Assembly: GCA_036924085.1 (NCBI GenBank)
Contig: JAVGWX010000007.1
Coordinates: 69,011,860 to 69,075,859 of the forward strand
DNA length: 64,000 nt
Direction of reading: 5' to 3'
DNA from: Ariolimax columbianus
Taxonomy: Eukaryota; Mollusca; Gastropoda; Stylommatophora; Arionidae
The position numbers and the translations under genes are program-made. The notes below the pieces were generated by a model. The model did no database searches, was not told the origin of the DNA, and saw only the letters and a list, made by a program, of their open reading frames with translations. This document shows, piece by piece, positions 54,491-64,000 of this stretch (position 1 is its first letter; every line of letters starts with the position of its first letter).

Positions 54491-55744
54491 GTTTCCTACG
54501 GGACTATCTTCAACTTTCCCAGATATAAGCTTTCAAGCTAAGTACTACAACAAACAAAACAAAATATCATAAATCTGCGACTAAACAGACGTATACTGCT
54601 TACTAGCAGTCTGCGAACCGGCCATTGCATACTCGGACTCCATATCTTCAACAAAGTGGACAAACATATACGTGGCGTTGCAGTGAGAATAAACAAATAA
54701 ACGAAAATGTCCAACAAAATGGACACACAGCCATGATATATGTTGTTGTGATAGAGCGAGGATTTCTATCTGACTGTATATTAAGAGTTACATCATCTAA
54801 TACCTGACGTTATGACTTCTACATATAAAGCTCTAAAACTTGTGTGAACACTTAAACAAGATATTCATTTATTGCAAATCTATGGTTTTACAACATGGAT
54901 AAAAAAAACCTAAATTAATAATCAATAACTTAATCTTTCTTTCTCAGGGAATGTTAGTATGAACTAGATGAACTTCCTGGAACTATAAACCCTGTTCGAT
55001 AGTCTACCTTAATTTCTATAACATTATATACAATACTCGTTCTACACTGATTAACTGCTATTTTTTTAATGTAGTTATGTGTGCCCTCTAGCAGTTGGTG
55101 AACAACTTGATCTCTGGTCACCGTCGGTTCGGCGTTGCGCGCTGACAGTGTCTTGCTATTATTTTGGAGTTGCTTTCTGAGGATTCAAGTTACAACTCTT
55201 ATTCGATCAGATTCAACAGTGCAATGCCCATAAAACTCACAGCCGTTAACCTCCCCCCAGCTCTTAATGCCGATTATCGAATCTCCTCTGTCTTTTATAG
55301 ACATCTTTCTAGTTCCAGTCTATCAAAGATGGCAGCGCACACCATGTGTGATGTTCCTTCCCAGTTAACTGGTCAGCCGTCAATCATATTTTGACTGCGC
55401 CTCTTTTGATTCCTATTGATTCATATGTCTAATTGTCGCTCTGTCATTCCAAATATGAGAACCTGGCACGCGATTAATTATTGCTAACTCCCCTAGTGAT
55501 ACTAGCTAAATATAAAGAATGGTTAGGTTTAAAAGTCACTTCCCCCAACTCAGGCAAACCAGTCCCAACTCCTGGTAAACACTTCTGCCTCTCTCTCTCT
55601 CACTCTCTCTCTCTCTCTCACTCTCGCTTTCTCTCGTTTCTAATTCAAACCCCCATCACAGAATGGCGTTGTATTGACCCTAAATTGACCAGACCTAGCC
55701 AAAAACTGTCTCAGCCATTTATTGGCTCTATCCTCTGCTTCACA
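54491..55744. other. unassigned DNA with a (CT)n patch at 55588-55636
   Basis: CTCTCTCTCTCACTCTCTCT at 55590-55636. A unit resembling the 63-bp repeat at 55745 (GGACAAACATATACGTGGCG) occurs once at about 54656. Frames at 55164 and 55481 are unrecognised. Confidence 0.45.
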
Positions 55745-55925
55745 TGGATCTGTTACATCGTGAGAATATACACATATACACGCAGTAGAATTTGGACAAC
55801 CAAGTTGACACACATACATGTGGCTTTGTTGTGAGAATAGACAAACAGTAGAATATTTCAAATCAAGTTTACACACGGACATGTCGCTTAGTTGTGAAAA
55901 TAGACAAACAGTAGAAATTGTTTTC
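55745..55925. repeat. 63-bp tandem repeat, about 2.7 copies
   Basis: TTGTGAGAATAGACAAACAG TAGAA recurs with spacing 63 (55828 and 55891), with a diverged first copy at about 55758. A solitary relative lies near 54656. Confidence 0.75.
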
Positions 55926-56432
55926 CAAGCCTGTTTACTTCTTAAGAAGAGCAAATTGACAACCTGGTCCAGCTGAATAATACCAGAGTGTATCTGAAGG
56001 ATAATTATGATATTGACGAGAGAAACATGAGACAAGCTTCCAAGTTTATGAGGGAAATACGAGATGTGATTGTTTGAGAGCGAATGACGAAGAAAATAAT
56101 GACCACCTTCATTGAACGTTTCTTGTCGTGCCTAATTCATTGCACAAAACAGAATTCACACTTTGTACACCCTGACAAACGAACAGTTGCTTAAAAATGA
56201 TAGCAAACTTTTAATGGAATCGAACTCCTACACGTAAAGTAAACATGACGCTGTTCCTACACCCAGATTGAAAACTCCCGCTGCTGTATGTGCCTCTCAG
56301 CATGCTCTCAGTGTGGCAGTAGTATTATTCTCGTCTCCGCCACACACAAAGCTTGTCAAGAAACGATTCGAGCATGATGACCGGGTCCATTGCTCACTAG
56401 ATATCTTGTTATTTTTTTACCAAAGTCAGCTC
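55926..56432. other. unassigned DNA
   Basis: Nothing recognised. Confidence 0.4.
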
Positions 56433-57319
56433 CACGCTGATTGTCTTCTTCTTCTTCTTCTTCTTCGTACGCAGTCAGACAGTAACAATTCTTTTTTCAA
56501 AAAAAGCGGCGGTCATCATGAGGCTGTCGACACTGCCATAGAGCTTTTCTTGCAGTTCCACTGGTGATGGCCACATCTGCTCTCTCTGATCCTCGTATGT
56601 CGGGCAGTTCTGCAGCAGATGTTCAGCGGTCATTTTACCGGTACCGCACGGGCATTCGTCGGTACCACCTATCTTTAATTTGTTGAAAAGGTGGTACCTC
56701 AGTCTATTGTGGCCAGTGCGAAGTCTGAAGACAACGACCTGCTCTCTTCGGTTCAACTGGTAATAGGCATCGTTTTTGGTGTAACCAGTATGTTCGGTTT
56801 CCCATTTGGTCATGTATCTGGCTTTGATAAGCCGTTTTGACTCTTCGTACGTCATACTAGTATCTGTTTGTGGTAGTCTTGCACCTTCTTTTGCCAGTCT
56901 GTCTGCCTCCTCGTTGCCTTGGATGTTGCAGTGTGATGGGACCCACTGTACCACTACCCTTTTTGGTGCGGACTGCTGGCACAGTTTGCAGAGTGCTGCT
57001 CTTAAGTCATTAAGCTCAGTGTTTTTCTGGCTTTTTAGCGCTGTGACTACGGCGAGAGCATCTGTAAGCAGGACTATATGGCTTTCATTTTCTTTGTGTG
57101 TCACCATTTCTTCCACTGCCGCCCTCAGTGCCTCTGCCTCCGCTCTGAAATTGCTTGTGTACTTACCAGTAGCGAATGACAGTGTTATTTTTCTGCCATT
57201 TGGTAGGTTCAGGAATACTCCTGCCCCTCCGTTCTGTGTAGTGTTTGTTACAGAACCGTCGGTGTATTCATGGGTCCAGTCCATGCTTGGGTAGTTTTTC
57301 GATATAAACACGCTGATTG
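56433..57319 (-). mobile_element. RNase H LINE, copy 3, with TSD
   Basis: Bounded by the 11-bp duplication CACGCTGATTG (56433-56443 and 57309-57319). The insert (56444-57308) begins just before the RNase H domain and ends in (GAA)n. Subfamily as copy 2. Confidence 0.93.
56475..57308 (-). CDS. LINE copy 3: intact RNase H and C-terminal finger
   Basis: The minus frame is open across the whole insert; the few residues upstream of FISKNYPSMDWTHEYTDGS come from flanking DNA. RNase H acidic residues are all present (YTDGS, FRAEAEAL, LLTDAL, NEEADRLAKEGA), as is the motif WVPSHCNIQGNEEAD. The tail carries RLRTGHNRLRYHLFNKLKIG and a complete finger CPCGTGKMTAEHLLQNC. It ends MMTAAFFEKRIVTV before CGTACGAAGAAG. 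The best preserved coding fragment of this LINE family here, but without reverse transcriptase it is a dead-on-arrival insertion. Confidence 0.88.
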   Translation of the reverse strand, partial: FISKNYPSMDWTHEYTDGSVTNTTQNGGAGVFLNLPNGRKITLSFATGKYTSNFRAEAEALRAAVEEMVTHKENESHIVLLTDALAVVTALKSQKNTELNDLRAALCKLCQQSAPKRVVVQWVPSHCNIQGNEEADRLAKEGARLPQTDTSMTYEESKRLIKARYMTKWETEHTGYTKNDAYYQLNRREQVVVFRLRTGHNRLRYHLFNKLKIGGTDECPCGTGKMTAEHLLQNCPTYEDQREQMWPSPVELQEKLYGSVDSLMMTAAFFEKRIVTV

Positions 57320-57755
57320 GAGTATTAGTGATCGCCACTTAGATACCTGCATTGTCAATTTTTGTCGAGAAAAACAGGGGGTAGATCGGAGTGGGGGGTG
57401 TAATACTTCTACCAGTTTTTTGTACTTTTCCCTCTAATCTATTTTAAAACGAAAGCTCACACATACTTAACAAGATATTCCAACTGAACTTAATATCGGA
57501 AAACAAAAATAACAACAACAATCAAGAAAAGCACATACTTCCATAAATGAATGCACAACAAATGGATTGAAATTGTTTAATAGGATCAAAAGCGTAAAAC
57601 TATTAGATCGAAACAGACATATCTATGGAATTGAAGACGAGAAGTGCCTAGCATAAGATACACGTTAAGGAAACTAGTTCACATCATTACTAGATAGTCT
57701 CTGTTCTGGAATTCACAGAGCAAGAAGAGGAGAGGCAGATCAAAACACACACGGA
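57320..57755. other. unassigned DNA
   Basis: Nothing recognised. Confidence 0.4.
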
Positions 57756-58011
57756 GAAAGGAGTTTCTTCTTCTTCTACTTCGTACGATGTCGGACGTCA
57801 ACTTGAATTTGTTCGAAGAAAGCAGCTGTCATCCTGAGGCTGTCCACACTGCTATAGAGCTTGTCTAGTGTTGCCACTGGTGATGGCCACATGTGCTTTC
57901 TCTGGTCCTCGTATGTCGGGCAATTTTGCAGCAGATATTGAGCGGTCATTTTCCCTGTACCACAGGTACATTCGTCAGTGCCAACTATCTTCAGTTTATG
58001 AAAGGAGTTTA
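57756..58011 (-). mobile_element. RNase H LINE, copy 4, very short, with TSD
   Basis: Bounded by the 11-bp duplication GAAAGGAGTTT (57756-57766 and 58001-58011). The 234-bp insert encodes only the C-terminus: KLKIVGTDECTCGTGKMTAQ YLLQNCPTYEDQRKHMWPSP and FFEQIQVDV. The finger His is replaced by Tyr (QYLLQNC). The EQIQVDV ending groups it with copy 1 rather than copies 2 and 3. Confidence 0.92.
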
Positions 58012-58828
58012 AGACAAAAATAAATAAAACAAGTAATAGATGCAACTCATGGCTCTTGATTTAAGGTTCTTGACTTGTATTTGTTAAATGTCTGTGCTTC
58101 ACATGGACTTGAAAATGTTTTAACTGATTCTATATATATCTATTTATCTATCTGGAGTCCACTTGTGTCACTAGACGTCGCGGGGAGGTGTGACCTCCTT
58201 TGTTTCTTATTTTTTGGCAGATTGGCTGGTGACTTGCTAGGTCAATCCCAGTATCTGTTAGCAACCGTTATGTTAGTAGCCCATGGAATATACGATCGCC
58301 TAATTTTTAGAATGGTGGTAGTTGAAACGTAAATTAGAGCAAGGTAGACGCGCAGCCTGCCAGGCACCTTCTATGTCGCTCTGTTAACCAAATAAACAAG
58401 ACCTGACGTTATAGCCACACAGTCCCTTTTTTTGCGAAACATTCTTTGTGGGACGAGAATCCCTAGACCAATTTGAGTAGACTTTTAACTTGAATTTTGC
58501 CCGAGCAGCGGCCATTAGGCCTGCTCTTTTCGATTTCCAACTGCCAAGAGTTTTTTTAACGTGCTCGCCACTGAACACGGGTGTCTGACCTTACTACTCA
58601 GAGATCAAGGAAAATCTTTACCGGATGATCCACGAGAACAAATTCCAGTCTCCACTGATTGATTGACGCACAAATTGCTTTATTGACATAAAAAGACAAT
58701 GGTAAAACTGTAATATATTCGTATGCATACTTAAACATATATTTTGTATTTTATGTTTGATCACCACTGACTCTGAATCCGTCTTTGTATTCACGTGCTC
58801 TGACTTCGGTACTTTATGTTGCAATTCA
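58012..58828. other. unassigned DNA
   Basis: Frames at 58075, 58384 (minus) and 58618 (minus) are unrecognised. Confidence 0.4.
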
Positions 58829-58829
58829 T

Positions 58830-59400
58830 TTTACATTGTAAATTTGATAGCCCCTTGCACAACTATTAAAACAAAATTTACATTGTAAAATTTCTAGCCC
58901 TAGCACAACACATTTTTTCTCATTTTACATTGTGAGTTTGCTAGCCATTAGCGCGGTTATTTAATCTGATTTCACATTGTAAGATTGCAAGCCTCTTAGC
59001 GCGGTTATTTAATCTCATTCTACTTTGCAAGATTGCTAGCCTCTAGCACAACTTATATATAATCTACTTTGTAAGATTGCTAGCCTTTAGCAGACCTTAT
59101 TTATCATTCTACTTTACAAGATTGCTGGCCCCTAGCACAATTTTAAATCTCATTTTTCTTTGTAAGACTACTAGCCTCTAGCACGACTATTTAATATCAT
59201 TTTACATCGTAAGATTGCTAGGCCCCCACCACGACTATTTAATATTATTTTACATCGTAAGATTGCTAGGCCCCCACCACGACTATTTAATATTATTTTA
59301 CATCATAAGATTGCTAGGCCCCCACCACGACTATTTAATCTTATTTTACATCGTAAGGTTGCTAGGCCCCCACCACGACTATTTAATCTTATTTAACTAC
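58830..59400. repeat. 48-bp minisatellite, decayed to homogeneous
   Basis: Unit TACATCGTAAGATTGCTAGG CCCCCACCACGACTATTTAAT..., exact 48-bp spacing at 59204, 59252 onward. Upstream (58830-59200) the same unit is strongly diverged (TTGCTAGCCTCTAGCACAAC). A frame at 59215-59403 reads a 16-residue repeat and is an artefact. Unrelated to the 48-bp array at 3650. Confidence 0.9.
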
Positions 59401-59479
59401 TAACATGAAATCGTTGAGCTACAACTTTCACTCAATCAATGAGAGTTCTAATACAAACGTAGAGCAAGTCCTTTAGCGG

Positions 59480-59858
59480 ATACTGCCGTTGGAGATGAAG
59501 TATAAAGTACTTTTTTGTTCGATTTCTCAGCGCATTGAGATGCAGGGTGAGCAGTTCCTGACTGGCTAACTTTGCTTAATTGTAATGCGGGTACCCGTTT
59601 ACATTTTTTGTTGTTTTTGCGTTCGCCTTATTTCTTAAATCCTCAAGGCGGTGTGCGTTGCACTGTGGCTTTTATATTGCGTATGTCGGCCCAGTGCTTC
59701 CGACTTCAGCATGCATTTTATGTAACGACCTGCTTCCTCCTGCGTTTTCTAAAGGTTTGGGTCCCCGGGGTAACGGCCGATGCTGTGTTGGGGATCGAAC
59801 CCAGCACCTTCTGGTTGTGAGCCGTAACACTTAACCACTAGCTCACGCCGTCCCCTTA
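59480..59858 (-). mobile_element. long tRNA-headed SINE, minus strand
   Basis: Reverse complement begins GACGGCGTGAGCTAGTGGTT AAGTG (A-box region), then GGTGCTGGGTTCGATCCCCA (a near-perfect B box), a roughly 170-bp segment not seen in the other copies, GTAAACGGGTACCCGC and the tail ACTTCATCTCCAACGGCAGT. About 380 bp. The head is intact enough to serve as a pol III promoter, though activity is not shown. Confidence 0.75.
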
Positions 59859-59860
59859 CA

Positions 59861-60189
59861 GTTGGTTAGACTGGAGTCTGTCGTAAGCAGAGTCGCGAGC
59901 CCAGCCATGTGCTGTGACAGAGAAACGATCTAACTGCTCTGTTGCTGTGCAGAGCTGGTCTGGCTATTTTATATCTTGAACTGAGGAGGGTTTTCCTTGG
60001 TAGCCTGTTCTATACCACAGACAGAAACACTGTCCTCGCTATGTTCGCCCTCAGAGAAGCTCTATCAACATTCCATTGAGTGGGTCGGTTATGTTTGCTA
60101 AGATTAATATGTCAGAAGGAATAGATCGCTTTTTAAGTTAACACTCTCGTGTCTCTCTATCAGTATGCACATACAGATGCATGCCATCA
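59861..60189. other. unassigned DNA
   Basis: Nothing recognised. Confidence 0.4.
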
Positions 60190-61815
60190 ATCACTCTTTA
60201 GTTGACTAATTCACTCATTCAACCTGCCTACTTACATGCTAACTTGCTCGTCCATTCACTCACTCACTCACAAAAACACCTACCTAAAATTCACATTCAC
60301 TCACTCACTCACTCACTCACTGACTCACTGACTCACTGACTCACTCACTCACTCACTCACTCACTCACTCAACCACTCACTCAATCACTCACTTACACAA
60401 AACACTCTCACTCACTCAATTGCTTACTTGCTCACTGATAAATCAGCGACATACTCACTCACTCATTCATCCATAACTCACCCATTCACTCACTCATTCA
60501 CCCACTCTCTCAATGAAGTTCCCCCTCACAGACACATTCTTCCCTTACTGTATCACTGACTTATCTTTTCAATCATTCATTCACGCATTTATTCACTCAT
60601 TAACTCCCCACTTTAATAGCTCACGCTCCAAACAAATGATAATATCGCACTTACTCAATCACTGACCTTAACTCATTACCTAATGCAATAACTCAGTCAC
60701 ACTTCACTCGCTCAGTCACTCACACACTCAGTCACACATATATTCATCCGCGTACTCTCTTTCTCACTGACTGACTGACTAATAGTCCCACTGACTGACT
60801 GACTCCCTGCCTCACTTACTCACCGTCTTACTCCTCCACTCACTCACTCACTCACTCACTCATTCACTCACTCACTCACTCACTTACTCCCTGACTCACT
60901 CACTCACTCACTCACTCACTCACTCACTCACACACTCAATCACTCACTCACTCACTCACACACTCATTCACTCCCTCACTTCTTCATTCTCACTCACTCA
61001 CTCATTCACTCACTCACTCACTCACTCACTCACTCACTCACTCACTCACTCACACACTCATTCACTCGCTCACTCACTCACTCACTCACTCATTCACTCC
61101 CCTCACTTCCTCATTCTGACTCACTCATTCACTCACTCATTCACTCACACACTTCCTCATTCTCACTCCCTCATTCACTTACTCACTTCCTCACTCACTC
61201 ATTCATTCACTCACTCGCTTATTTATTCTCTCCTTCATTCACTCACTCACTCACGCACTCCCTCACTAACTCATTCACTCACACACTCAATCACTCACTC
61301 ACTCACTCACTCACACACTCATTCACTCCCTCACTTCCTCATTCTCACTCACTCATTCATTCACTTACTCACTCAGTCACACACTCATTCACTCATACAT
61401 TTCCGCATTCTCACTCCCTCATTCACTCACTCACTTCCCACTCACTCACTCACTCACTCATTCATCCACTCACTCGCTTATTCTCTCCCTCATTCACTCA
61501 CTCACTCATTCATTAAATCACTCATCGCCTCTCACTCACTCACTCTTTCACTCACTTACTCACTAACTCATTCCACCCATCACTCACTCACTCCATCCCT
61601 CTCTCTCTCTCTCACTCACTCACTCACTTACTCACTCACTTATTCTCACTTTCACTCTCTCACTCTCCTCTTCCCTCGCTCACTCATTCACTCACTAACT
61701 CATTCTCTCACTCCCTCTCTCACTCCCTTACTCACTCACCCTCACTCCCCTACTCCCTCCCTTATTCCCTCACTCACTCCCTTACTCACTCAGTTACTCA
61801 CTCCCTCAGTTCCTC
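60190..61815. repeat. 1.6-kb CACT-type tetranucleotide array
   Basis: Mostly (ACTC)n with scattered CATTC, CACAC and CCCTC interruptions. The purest stretches are about 60840-60950 and 60995-61060. Interrupters (CACACACTCATTCACTCCCT) recur several times at 60945-61330, indicating longer-range duplications inside the array. Confidence 0.95.
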
Positions 61816-63104
61816 CCTCTCGTAATATCGCCTTAGCGTAAAGAGGACGTGTAAAAATAGACACCATAATCCTTACATTGAAAGCCGAAACGAATCGGGT
61901 TTAGCGAAATTTTTCTGAGAACATAAAAATATAAACAAATAACGACATGGAGCGCGAGATCGATACTAGAGAGCCGGGAGCTACCCCAAATTAGGATAGA
62001 TTGGAAAAACCACATATCAAATACATCTCAAGATGTGCCATAAAACTCCAAGAGCAAGTGTATGGGTCATAGACCAAGAATATACTTTAGAAGAACATAG
62101 AAGGAATGGTTGATACACCACCATGAATAAAGAGTCGAGAGCTACGGGTGAATGCAAGCATGTGATCACTTGATTATGCACCCAGGGAGCTAAACGTATT
62201 TATTTGCTAATTCACCAGTACAATTTAAGCGAGTATTACAACTGTCAAAGCGATGATGTTCTAGGTCAAGCAATGTGCGATCTCTCTGTAGGTATTTCTA
62301 AAACGATGTATCGTTTAATTTTAACGCTTTACTGTTCAGCCTAATTGATTAGATTTATGTCTTAACCCTTTTCCGTCCAGCCTGAATTAGATTTTTATCT
62401 TAATTCTTAACCGACCTCCAAACTGATTAGATTCTGGTCTTAACCTTCTACAGTTCGACCTAATTAATAAGATCCGTGTTTTAAGAAGCAAATTCTATCC
62501 ATCTTGGTTAGACTGTAAATGGTTAAATAATGCTGAAATAATGACAGCATTGGCTTGCAACTTCATCTTGCAGAATAAACTGCAAGTATACATCAAGATT
62601 TTTGAAAGAAAGGCTTCCTGATATGTGGCGAGCAACAGTGCTGGCTATCCGCTTTTTAAGGGGAATTAACTGGACAAGAATGTTCAACTGTCTAATCCCC
62701 TTTCGTCTACCATCCTTGTGATTATTTGTCCTTTCCTTTCAAGCACTAAATGGTCTCTTTAAGATATGACTATATCCGAGAATTTTCCGTGGCTGTTTCA
62801 AAAGTAATTTTGTTTACATGATTAATTTGCTAGCCACATGCACAACCCTCTTTAGTCGCCTTTTACGACATTTCTGGAATGTAATAGCCGTACTGCGATT
62901 TTCTTCTCGGAAATCACTCCAGTGACCATATGTATGCCATCGTTAAATTCAATCCATATGTGTGTACCGCTTCCATGTTTCTGCTTAATCATCCGAAAGT
63001 CTTGCTACATGGAGAGTATTACTATAATAAGCGACCTTCATTCAATCTTTGACCGTCTTAATGTGAATTACTAGCTTCAATAAAGGGCGATTTATTCCAG
63101 TCTT
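61816..63104. other. unassigned DNA with a decayed ~46-bp repeat
   Basis: 62325-62495 carries about four diverged copies of CTAATTGATTAGATTTATGT CTTAACCC at 40-48-bp spacing. The rest has no recognised features. Confidence 0.5.
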
Positions 63105-63109
63105 GGCTT

Positions 63110-63362
63110 TATATTTAATCACCACTGCGAGATCTCCATTCCGAAATCACCACTACGAGATCACCATTTTCAGATCTCCACTACGAGATTACCACTCTAA
63201 GATCACCATTTTGACATCCCCACAACGAGATCACCGCTCCAAGCTCACAATTTTGAGATCCCCACTACGAGATCCCCACTTCGAGATCACTATTTCGAAA
63301 TCACCACTCCAAAATCACCACTCCAAGATCACCACTCAAAGATCACCATTTCGAGATTACTT
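63110..63362. repeat. 12-bp tandem repeat
   Basis: GAGATCACCACT-like units (about 20), with CGAGATC, CAAGATC and CCATTTT variants. Because 12 is a multiple of three, an 87-codon frame is open; artefact. Confidence 0.88.
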
Positions 63363-63599
63363 CTAAGAGATTGAACTTCTAGTGTACACCAATGTGTGGT
63401 TAGAGAAGTAAAAAGGCAGATCTGCATACATTTTAGTAGATCCATTAATACCCAGAGAAGGATTCCAAATACAGGTCATGACCCTAGAAATCATAATCAC
63501 TGGGTTTCTTGTACTGAGATCTATGAAAATACAGACCAACAGCACAACTTCACGATGGAAGAGTAAATACCAGGTATCGATAGAAATGGAGAAAAATCA
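63363..63599. other. probable 5' flank or coding remnant of the following LINE
   Basis: No clear domain. Sits immediately upstream of an RNase H fragment in the same orientation. Confidence 0.35.
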
Positions 63600-64000
63600 G
63601 ACCATGCATTGAGAGAAAAAACCCTAAAGCATATTGGAGACGCCTATCCTCAACCCATGTGGATGTACGTCTACACAGATGGATCATCAGAGGAAGCACT
63701 GAGGAAAGGAGGGGCGGGACTCGTCATATTTCTACAGGATGGAACCGTTATAGAAAAAGCAAGTGCTGCCGAGGAGCCATCGACAAATCTAAGAACAGAG
63801 CAACAGAGCAACAATTGAAGCAGTCAAACTATTGGATGAAAAGGGGTTAAAGGATAACAGAATAGTGTTTTTGTGCGACTGCATGGAAATCTTGCAGGCC
63901 ACACAAAGAGAACCACGAGATAGTATGGAATGGGAACTGATATGTCAGCTAAATAACCTCTCAGACCACAATATAATCACCCTCCAGTGGATTCCAGCTC
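63600..64000 (+). pseudogene. RNase H of a second I/Nimb-type LINE, cut by window end
   Basis: The frame from 63609 gives MREKTLKHIGDAYPQPMWMY VYTDGSS with the first catalytic Asp, then GGAGLVIFLQDGTVIEKASA. A one-base shift near 63805 breaks the frame. The next frame continues ATIEAVKLLDEKGLKDN, RIVFLCDCMEILQATQ (third acidic position) and ITLQWIPA, where the window ends. The fold matches LINE RNase H but the sequence differs clearly from copies 1-4, so it is a separate family. Confidence 0.75.

Noticed and set aside
51675..57294. Plus-strand frames of 70-162 codons across LINE copies 2 and 3
   Set aside because: They are the antisense of the RNase H domain and carry no domain of their own.
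60190..61815. Telomeric repeat
   Set aside because: The array is CACT/ACTC-based with many interruptions and does not match TTAGGG or known variants.
1..64000. Endogenous viral or LTR-retroelement sequence
   Set aside because: No integrase, protease or envelope-like frame and no paired long terminal repeats were seen; all reverse transcriptases have non-LTR motif order and tails.

Overview
This window looks like eukaryotic, animal-type intergenic DNA rather than bacterial, viral or plasmid sequence. It has no operons, no rRNA and no intact tRNA gene, and I found no convincing host protein-coding gene. It is built from tandem minisatellites, microsatellites and non-LTR retrotransposons (LINEs) in various states of decay, plus tRNA-headed SINEs. 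The mix of RTE, CR1-like and RNase H-bearing I/Nimb-type LINEs with such SINEs fits an invertebrate, most plausibly a lophotrochozoan such as a mollusc. The species cannot be named from sequence alone, and mollusc is an inference.

Layout. 1-4080: a 67-bp repeat, a CTT tract, a continuous 26-bp minisatellite of about 1.85 kb, and a 48-bp array. 4081-7110: mostly unassigned, with (TA)n and degenerate (TG)n. 7120-10150: a 1.6-kb GA-rich array and a 20-bp array. 10600-22715: SINE copies alternating with arrays of 43/16, 39, 37, 36, 42, 17 and 35 bp and a second CTT tract. 22985-28085: a decayed CR1-like LINE split by an RTE insertion. 28960-29990: a SINE split by another LINE. 32540-37503: a LINE C-terminus; a 59-bp array interrupted by the best preserved element here, an RTE with a 794-codon open frame; and a SINE carrying a second RTE fragment. 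37770-45545: SINEs and 40-, 18-, 38- and 39-bp arrays in otherwise unassigned DNA. 46740-58011: a LINE C-terminus containing its own 53-bp amplification, followed by four copies of one RNase H-bearing LINE family with (GAA)n tails, mixed with 20-, 97-, 59- and 63-bp arrays. 58830-64000: a 48-bp array, a long SINE, a 1.6-kb CACT-type array, a 12-bp array, and a further RNase H LINE fragment running off the window end.

How parts relate. Several insertions can be ordered from target-site duplications (TSDs) read directly in the sequence: RTE into CR1 (AAAATATAT), LINE into SINE (CTAATATTAAA), RTE into the 59-bp satellite (AAACGTCTAG), RTE into a SINE tail (TGGTAAA), and three RNase H LINE copies (CTTCAACTACC, CACGCTGATTG, GAAAGGAGTTT). 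The most informative observations are the 53-bp satellite derived from LINE coding sequence, the strand switch inside a 39-bp array, the graded 26-bp satellite with a 68-bp dimer, and the near-intact RTE. I did not find a new defence, metabolic or signalling system. The long open frames over the arrays are best explained as repeat artefacts.
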